Origin: Nemophila menziesii
Lineage: Eukaryota; Streptophyta; Magnoliopsida; Boraginales; Hydrophyllaceae
Assembly: GCA_029959085.1 (NCBI GenBank)
Contig: JARWIR010000010.1
Coordinates: forward strand, 20,481,001-20,545,000
Length of the DNA stretch: 64,000 nt
Direction of reading: 5' to 3'
Shown here: positions 57,610 through 64,000 of the stretch, in pieces
Position numbering within the stretch: the first letter of the stretch is position 1
How the letters are laid out: the number at the start of each line of letters is the position of its first letter
Notes under the pieces: model-generated
What the model was told of the DNA's origin: nothing
The model's database searches: none
Seen by the model: the letters and a program-made list of their open reading frames with translations, nothing else
Position numbers and translations under genes: made by a program

Positions 57610-57965
57610 TGCAGCGCTAAGTCATACTTAGTCTAGCATTGAGTATTACAAGAATACTTAGTAAAATTATTGAGTTTGTGAGTTATACTTAATTAAATCA
57701 CTTGGTAATGTGAAAAAAGGAAATAATCAATAATCACTTGATACTCAATAAAAGCATTGAGTATGACAATAGTACTCAATCAAATTACTGAGTATAATGG
57801 ACATTCTCAGTAAAATTCCTGAGTATAATTCCATACTCTGTAAAAGTCCTGAGTATAATTCCATACTCAGTAAAAGTCTTGAGTATAATGTCATACTCAG
57901 TAAAATTACTGAGCATAAGGGTTGTACCAAGTAAAAGTCCTGAGTATAATACTTATTATGCTTCA
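57610..57965. repeat. palindromic TACTCAGTAAAA..CTGAGTA array 2
   Basis: About ten units of 29-31 bp of the form TACTCAGTAAAAGTCCTGAG plus TATAAT. Each unit can fold on itself. It lies between the Ulp1-like remnant and the 3' end of the transposase. The frame at 57745-58026 on minus is a repeat artefact. Confidence 0.88.
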
Positions 57966-58139
57966 AAAACATCAAGTATATAGCAAAAATACTGGCAGAA
58001 CCATAAAATTTGATTATAAAATACAAAATACAGCGAAAGTCAAATAATAAGAAAAAAAATAAACTAGTGGGACTAAAGAGTAGTTACAACTTTAGATAAG
58101 AAAACAAGAAAAATATGTGGGATCATATAGCAGCTCTAC

Positions 58140-61100
58140 ATGTTAAAAGGTTGTGGAACCAATCTTCTTGAACATTCCACAACAAATTTGTCGAACATCT
58201 TTTTCTGTACAAGAGCAAAAATGTTTAGTCTGGGCCTACTAGGTGGTACTATACATGGAGGAGGATGAAAAACTATACATTCGTCGAAGGGGGGGTATCC
58301 ACTTCAAAAGTTGACATGGGAGGTATATTTATTTCATAGGAGTTTCTATAAGAGAATACATGAAAAAATGACTCAACATAGTCAAAGATATTGACCAAAC
58401 CAGCAAATGATAACACAAAGCGTGTGCTATCAAGGGAAACCCAACTCTTGCTATGAACGACAAGAACATGTTCGAGCAGAAATATCTACAACCATGACCG
58501 GTTTTGAACCAACCTGGAAAACAGAAGGGGTGGACTGATTAACAACCCATGTACAATTAAGACCAATGTTGATATTTTAAAGTACCATAATGGTCGGGCA
58601 TAGTGGTATGGTCCATTTTAATGAATTTAACGCACGGTCATGAAACCACTACATCAACTTAACATGCAACCCATCAATAAGCTACGAAAATGGAAGACTT
58701 CTTTTCTCTAATATCCACTGCATTTGAAGTCATTTCATCATAACATCAGTCGGTATAATATGCATTTGTATATGTCTCCATAGGCAAGGTACTCAGGATT
58801 TCGTAAAAATACTTATTCCGTTCTAGAAGCCAATAAGCCGTGTAGTATCAAAGTGTTCAATGGTGGGGGCATGTGCAACCATGTTCATAGGATGCACCAT
58901 GCGACAACGGAAGAATAATGTACCCTTCATTGCAATCTAAATATTTTTCTCAAAATGTTTCAAACAGAAACTATGGCTATCATCCGGAAAGATAAATTGG
59001 AAGAGTTTAGGAGTCCCTTATGGAAATTGGACATGAAAGTAAAAGGACGACCACTAACAAAAGGCTTCAAGAACTGTATAAATTGGTCCAACTCTCTGTA
59101 TCTTCATTGGGAACTAAACTAACCGCAATAGGAAATAGACCACTCGCACCATGCAAAATAAATAAGTCTAATTTAGATTAGAAAATAAGAATACTAAGTA
59201 ACATGATTAATATATTACACTAACTATTGTAAGAAATAAACTAACCTTGGTTACCGTCTTTGGTAGTAGCAACAACGATTAATCCCTTAGATTTGGATAT
59301 CAAGAAAGTGGCATCCTGGTGGGTCCTTGTGTGTTATAAAATAATGCGGATAAAGAAGAGGAACCACGAACTACAAGTGTACAGTTGTCCCAAGTAATAT
59401 ATGTCATTAAAAAGTTCGTTCTCAGGGATGGATTGGTTGACTCTAATGTTATCTATTAGTGAAATAATTGCAAATAACGGAAAAATAAAAGATATAATGT
59501 TTGTTGGGGTTTTTGATTAACAATCTAAAATAAAAAAGTAAATTAAATACTAAATTAATTATACTAGAATGAAAATATGCAAGTTAAATGAGGTAGACGC
59601 GAGATAAATGTAGTACTTGAGTCACGCTAGGGTTTCACCGCCAACATTCCTAATTAATGTTTCCTTTTTAAGGGTTGAGTTCTTATTCTTACGCTAGTCG
59701 GGATTCAAAAATATCTTAGCTACCGTCAGGATGAACCTAAAAGCTCTCCTACAGCCTTCTAAACCCCGTTAGGGTGATTAAAACCACTTTCGGATGATTA
59801 AATCTTACCTCATTGGATAATGGCTAGTCAAGCTTGTCAAGGACATTGGAGGATACCATCGGCAAATACTAAGTTCTATTCCCAAACCCCACGACAAGGT
59901 GATCCATAAGCCACTATACAGAATAGCCTAGGTACTATTACTTATTCCTAGTTCATGACTCTAAGAATAATAAACAAGTGTAAAGTAAAAGCCAACGTAA
60001 AATAAAAACTCAATTTAATTTAATTCAATCCCAAATTGGAAAACACTAGTTATTCAAGAATGGGTTCAACCCATGTTGCGATTCTCAAGTACAATAAAAA
60101 TTTAGCTCATAATTAAAATTAAAAACGAAAGAAGAAATTAAAATAATGGAATTCATGTTCAACAGAAAGAGAATAAAATTAAAAGATCTAATTAGGATGT
60201 TGGAATGGTTGTTGATTTGGAGATGTTGAAGTCTCCAACTATTAGTTTTTTCCTTCTTCCTTGCTTCTGCCTTTTTTTTCTGACGCTCTGACTTTGTGGA
60301 AAGTGAATTATGTGTAAAAATAAAGTCAAAAGCCTATTTAAACTATGATTTTCGGACTTGGGCTATTTTAAAAGAAAAAACAAATATTAAATGGCCTAAG
60401 TCCACTCTTCAAGCCCAAAATCCCGTAACTGATGTACACCCTTCACGAAAACGGTTGTAACTTTCTCAATATAACTCTGAATTGACTAATTCAACTTGCT
60501 AATTCTTCGTAACTCGATAAGGCACAAATATTCTTCATAACTTAGAGGCTGAATCCATCTTTAAGTGGCTCAAAATCATCAATTACCATTTCTTGTAGCT
60601 TTTGACTTCTTTACATGATCTAAGACTTCTATTCTCGATTCATCTCCTTACTAGTATTATAAACCTACAAACTTTTCACAAAACCCAACCATATTACGCG
60701 CAAAAGCTTAATAAATCAAAAATACGAAAATCTAAGGAGAGAAAATAAAATATGGCATATTATTACTAAATGTCTATCGGATTAGTCAAATAATCACCTA
60801 ATTTGATGTCTCCTAAGGGAATATAAATAGAACAAAAGAGAAGACATCACATCCAAAAATAACATTGCATGACATTAACAGCTGTGCATCCACCGAAAGA
60901 GAAAAAACAACGACGGAATACATGAGTAACATGGTCACACTCAGCAGAAAAGACAGTATGCGGGTCAAGCACTTGAAGCTTCTCAAAGAAACTTTGTAAA
61001 CGATTAAAAGAAGATTCAATGAGGCTGTATAATTGGTCATTCTACTTGTTGATGGTATACCTAGAGGTTTTATATGAAACTTCAAAACCATAACTCTCAT

Positions 61101-61890
61101 TTTTAAGTGAACTGGATTTATGTTGGTCTAACAGATGATTTGACACGAACCTCATTTGCTATAACACGAGCTAAGATGCTAGAGTCCAACCACTTATGTG
61201 ACATCTTCTTGCAAACCAGGCCAAATGTATGCTTACTCCTAAAAGTCCTTATATACCAAAAATTATTGGCTTTCTTAGAAGAAAAGTAAACATACCATTT
61301 GTACCCCTTCTCAATCTTATAACATGCATTAGGAATTTATGTGCTTCTTGTTATTATGAATAAAGTCAAAATGAAAGTCTTTAACAACAGCTTGTTTATA
61401 AAGAACTGATCGAAATTGTTCAACACCGCTGAAAAAGGATTACACGGTAGATTATAAGCCTGGTTTTCACAAAATACTTCTCACATCCTTTTCTTCATCG
61501 GTAAAATAGGTTGGAGTAGGAGCTAGTATCAAAGGGTTTAGAAACAACTTGTATATGGGCAGGCTGAATGTACAATACACATACATGGGATGAATCTGTA
61601 GCAGGAGAAATGTAGGGTACCATTACTCGTTCATTTGAAACACATATCCTAATCTTTTGTAAATTACCATGCTCCAAAATCTATTTGATCATGCGGAAAT
61701 CAGTGTTATTCTCTAGTCTGGAATCTTTGTACTCACCTATAGTGTAAGTGAAACTACATACACCGACCAACACACCCCATCTGTTCTTTGCAAAAACCTT
61801 TATTAAATTTAAATTGGTCAACTCATAAAATGGAAGAAAGACTTGATCACAATAACCCTTGAACACAACTAGAACATCAGAATCCACGGA
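58140..61890 (-). pseudogene. Mutator-like (MULE) transposase, decayed and split by a solo LTR
   Basis: Reading minus from 61887: an N-terminal part, then a DNA-binding-type segment with GYKWYVYFSSKKANNF and IRTF..HTFGLVCKK (61320-61180). The pre-catalytic part follows, with 'SFNRLQSFFEKLQVLDP' and 'RRCFFSFGGC' (61030-60885). The solo LTR (60849-59317) interrupts. On its far side are 'GCHFL..SKGLIVVATTKDGNQ' (59316-59245), 'AVSLVPNEDTESW' (about 59130), and a SWIM zinc-finger-like 'VDISARTCSC' (about 58490-58460), with a basic tail ending near 58140. The GCHFL block should be preceded by the first catalytic Asp (IDG..H in the family); here the frame reads Phe. Frameshifts and stops are frequent. 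Possible introns near 59250 were not resolved. Confidence 0.78.
59317..60849 (-). mobile_element. solo LTR, B-related family, TSD CATCC
   Basis: 1533 bp. On minus TGATGTCTTC..GGACCCACCA, with perfect TSD CATCC (59312-59316, 60850-60854). The arm AGGAGACATCA is kept opposite the outer TGATGTCTTC end. Degenerate versions of the CCCTGACGGG motif are near 59725, 59770 and 59890. It lies within the MULE transposase. Confidence 0.9.
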
Positions 61891-61989
61891 GACTAGTAAA
61901 GAAAAAACTGTCTTACGTATTAAAACAAGTATGAGTAAACAAATGTGCCTAATGAAAAAATTAAGTAGACATCCATTTTAAGGGCATTA

Positions 61990-62550
61990 TTAATACAATG
62001 TTGAGTACTCAACTATTTTATGAATAATAGTATAAAAGAACTGAGTGCTAAGTTCATTTACATTTAAGGTAATTGAGTACTCTGGTCATTTACGAATTAA
62101 CATATGAAAAGCATTGAATACTGAGAGGATTAAACCTAAAAATTATGGTGAACTTAATATACAAACAAAACATTTGAGTACTTAGCTATTTTACAATATA
62201 ACAATATAATGAAATAAGTACTTAGTTCTTTTACACATATTAGCATATGAAATGTATTTAGTACTCATTTACTCTAATATTCATACAAAAAACTAAAAAA
62301 TGCTAAGTAATCACTGAGTGCTTCGTGTGTATGAACAAATACGCTAAATACGCTGAGTACTCATATAAACAACAAATCATTGAGTATAAAAGCATAACAA
62401 CTCAAAAATTAACAAATCTAGCTGAGTACTCCAAGTGCATGGAAAAAAAATCAATATAATATGAAAAACAATAAAATCACTGAGTATTCAAAGCAGATAT
62501 GTGTGTAAATCACTGAGTGCTGCAAAACAATAAATCACTGAATATTCAAA
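61990..62550. repeat. ACTGAGTACT-type repeat array 3
   Basis: Many diverged units with GAGTACTC, ACTGAGTGCT, CACTGAGTATTC and similar, about 30-60 bp apart, upstream of the transposase. Related to arrays 1 and 2, so the three probably mark subterminal and intergenic parts of one MULE. Confidence 0.7.
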
Positions 62551-62559
62551 GTATATAAG

Positions 62560-62935
62560 GGTATAAATAATTGAAACCTTATAAAAAAACTCAAGAACGT
62601 CAACATGCATGCATGTATGAAATTAATCAATAATATCGATACAAACAACAATTAAAACCCATTTGTAACGAACCCATATAGTAAAACTCATAAAGTACAT
62701 CCAATAATGAAAGAAAAAGGCTATATAAGCAGTCTAACTTAAATCACGATTACAAATTCAAAAAAATCCAGTATTAATCGGGAAGCTTAAACCCAAAAAA
62801 TAAAAACACGGTAGAAAGGATTGGAAAACTTATACTTAATCTTCAATATGATATGAGTAACATGAAAACTCTGAATCGAACTATTTGATAAGGAACTGTA
62901 CGAGCAAGCGATTTTTATGGGAACGTGCATGTGTT

Positions 62936-63034
<99 letters not shown>

Positions 63035-63430
63035 ACTAGATTTATAGGAGTGAGCGTATGAGAATGAATGAGTAATAATGTATTATTTAATATATATATA
63101 TATATATATATATATTGTGGGAAAAATATTTGAGGGTAGAATAGATAATAGGTAACTAAGTTTATAGTGTTAAATATTATTAGTGATATTTAGTAAAAAG
63201 AGTGGATTAGGTAGGGGTGCTTAGCTCTTTATAGGGTGTCGATACCCCTTGGGTAATAATCTCTTATATATATATATTTTCGATGTTGACCTTAATTTAT
63301 GGAGTTGCTTCTTTTACTCCAATAACCTTAAAATAATACAAAATATTCATAAGAAAACAGTAATTTATTGGTTTGTCCGACTAGTGGTTGAAAAAACTAA
63401 ACATAGAAAGAAATTTTTCTTTCCGATATA
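62560..63430. other. intergenic DNA with microsatellites
   Basis: (AG)n at 62939-63026 running into nine G's, and (TA)n at about 63090-63115. A GGGTGTCGATACCCC near-palindrome is at 63235-63249. No gene. The right terminus of the MULE may be in here but no inverted terminal repeat was matched. Confidence 0.55.
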
Positions 63431-63439
63431 AAAAGTACA

Positions 63440-64000
63440 TTAAATCAAAAGAAGTCCTAATATCGTTGAGACTCTTTTTTGGTTAAGGCCAATACCCGAA
63501 GGCATCGCTTCTTCACACAAAATTACAGCTAATCCATGAGGGATGCTATTTAGGTTAAGGCTAAACATGTTGCCACTAAGCTTATGTTTTGCTAACCAAT
63601 CCGCTGCCTTATTACATTCTCGCTTACACCATCTAAAAGATGGCTTACAAAATTTTGAGATATAATAGATACTATTAATTACATTACAAATAGAAGGACT
63701 AGAAAAATGAAAATTCTTCTCAAGAGACTTCATCACTAGGAGGCTATCACTTTCAATAATCACTTTAGTCTTTGCTTCTCGTGCTAAAAGGCAAGCTTTA
63801 AGAACTCCTAATGCTTCGGCCTCTAGAGGTGATTATGCTGCTATGTCCCACGCATTGTAACCTTTAGTATTTCCAAGATGGTCCCGGGTAATACAAGAAA
63901 TAGTGGCCAATTATTATTAAAAGCTGCATCACTGTTTATCTTTAGCATGTTTATGGGTGGTGGTTCCCACTTCAGTTTCATATTTTTCATACTTTCCTCT
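63440..64000 (-). pseudogene. RNase H domain fragment (RVT_3 type), runs past the window
   Basis: On minus, WEPPPINMLKINSDAAF (about 63970-63920) starts an RNase H fold of the plant LINE or domesticated type. It continues through a frame change to 'EAEALGVLKACLLAREAKTK' (about 63825-63765), 'VIIESDSLLVMKSL' (63768 on) and the closing 'ECNKAADWLAKHKL' (about 63615-63575), ending at a stop at 63440. Catalytic Asp (NSDAAF), Glu and Asp (ESDS) and the final D of ADWLA are readable. One or more frameshifts and a stop separate the parts. It is probably the tail of another LINE on the minus strand. Confidence 0.75.

Noticed and set aside
57610..57965. CRISPR-like regular repeats
   Set aside because: The units are near-palindromes placed end to end without unique spacers, in a plant transposon context.

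Overview
This window is eukaryotic and plant-like. It is very AT-rich. It holds one small spliced gene of a family I recognise from land plants, and the rest is nested transposable elements of plant type: Athila-like Ty3/gypsy LTR elements with an Asp-tRNA primer site, L1-type LINEs with an RNase H tail, CACTA, Mutator-like (MULE), hAT and PIF/Harbinger elements, and tRNA-derived SINEs. Degenerate TTTAGGG (plant telomere type) repeats also occur. I read it as a gene-poor, repeat-dense stretch of a dicot chromosome; the species cannot be named from the sequence.

Layout. 1-6.4 kb: a MITE-like element, two SINEs of one family with target site duplications (TSDs), the single host gene (2709-3448, two exons), and a decayed LINE ORF1 fragment. 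6.5-28.1 kb: a nest of minus-strand Athila-like elements. C1 (LTR 6557-8094) is cut by C2 (LTR starting at 9294). The C2 LTR is split by a 6.4-kb CACTA element (10012-16381, TSD AGT), which itself carries a 5'-truncated LINE (10501-13688, 17-bp TSD). The C2 interior is split by a complete plus-strand element A (18307-25920, TSD CTAAA), and a solo LTR of the A family follows (26607-28099). 28.1-46 kb: one old LINE (D) broken by a complete minus-strand element B (29214-36836, TSD AAAAC), a shortened LTR (37883-39381), a solo LTR (40718-42276, TSD TATAA) and a PIF/Harbinger MITE (42561-43855, TSD TTA). 46-50.7 kb: a second LINE (E), cut by an LTR with primer site and a gag remnant (G). 50.7-56.2 kb: foldback-like DNA with long inverted arms, ACC/GGT minisatellites, a telomere-like core, and an hAT MITE and a SINE inside. 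56.3-62.5 kb: a decayed MULE with a transposase (minus), a Ulp1-protease-like remnant (plus) and arrays of a palindromic ~30-bp repeat, split by another solo LTR (59317-60849, TSD CATCC). 63.4-64 kb: an RNase H fragment running off the window.

How the parts relate. A, B, C1, C2 and G share a body plan (Asp-tRNA primer site, gag-like low-complexity ORF, no recognisable pol, long structured 3' region, polypurine tract) but differ in most of their LTR sequence. They look like non-autonomous elements that would need enzymes supplied from elsewhere. The most interesting signals are cis-acting. A stem-loop directly before the polypurine tract keeps its pairing through compensatory changes in four elements. 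A second hairpin-plus-purine-tract module lies inside the elements. A short inverted repeat sits at the outer end of nearly every LTR. I did not find a novel multi-gene system; this conserved RNA/DNA architecture is the best candidate for something undescribed.
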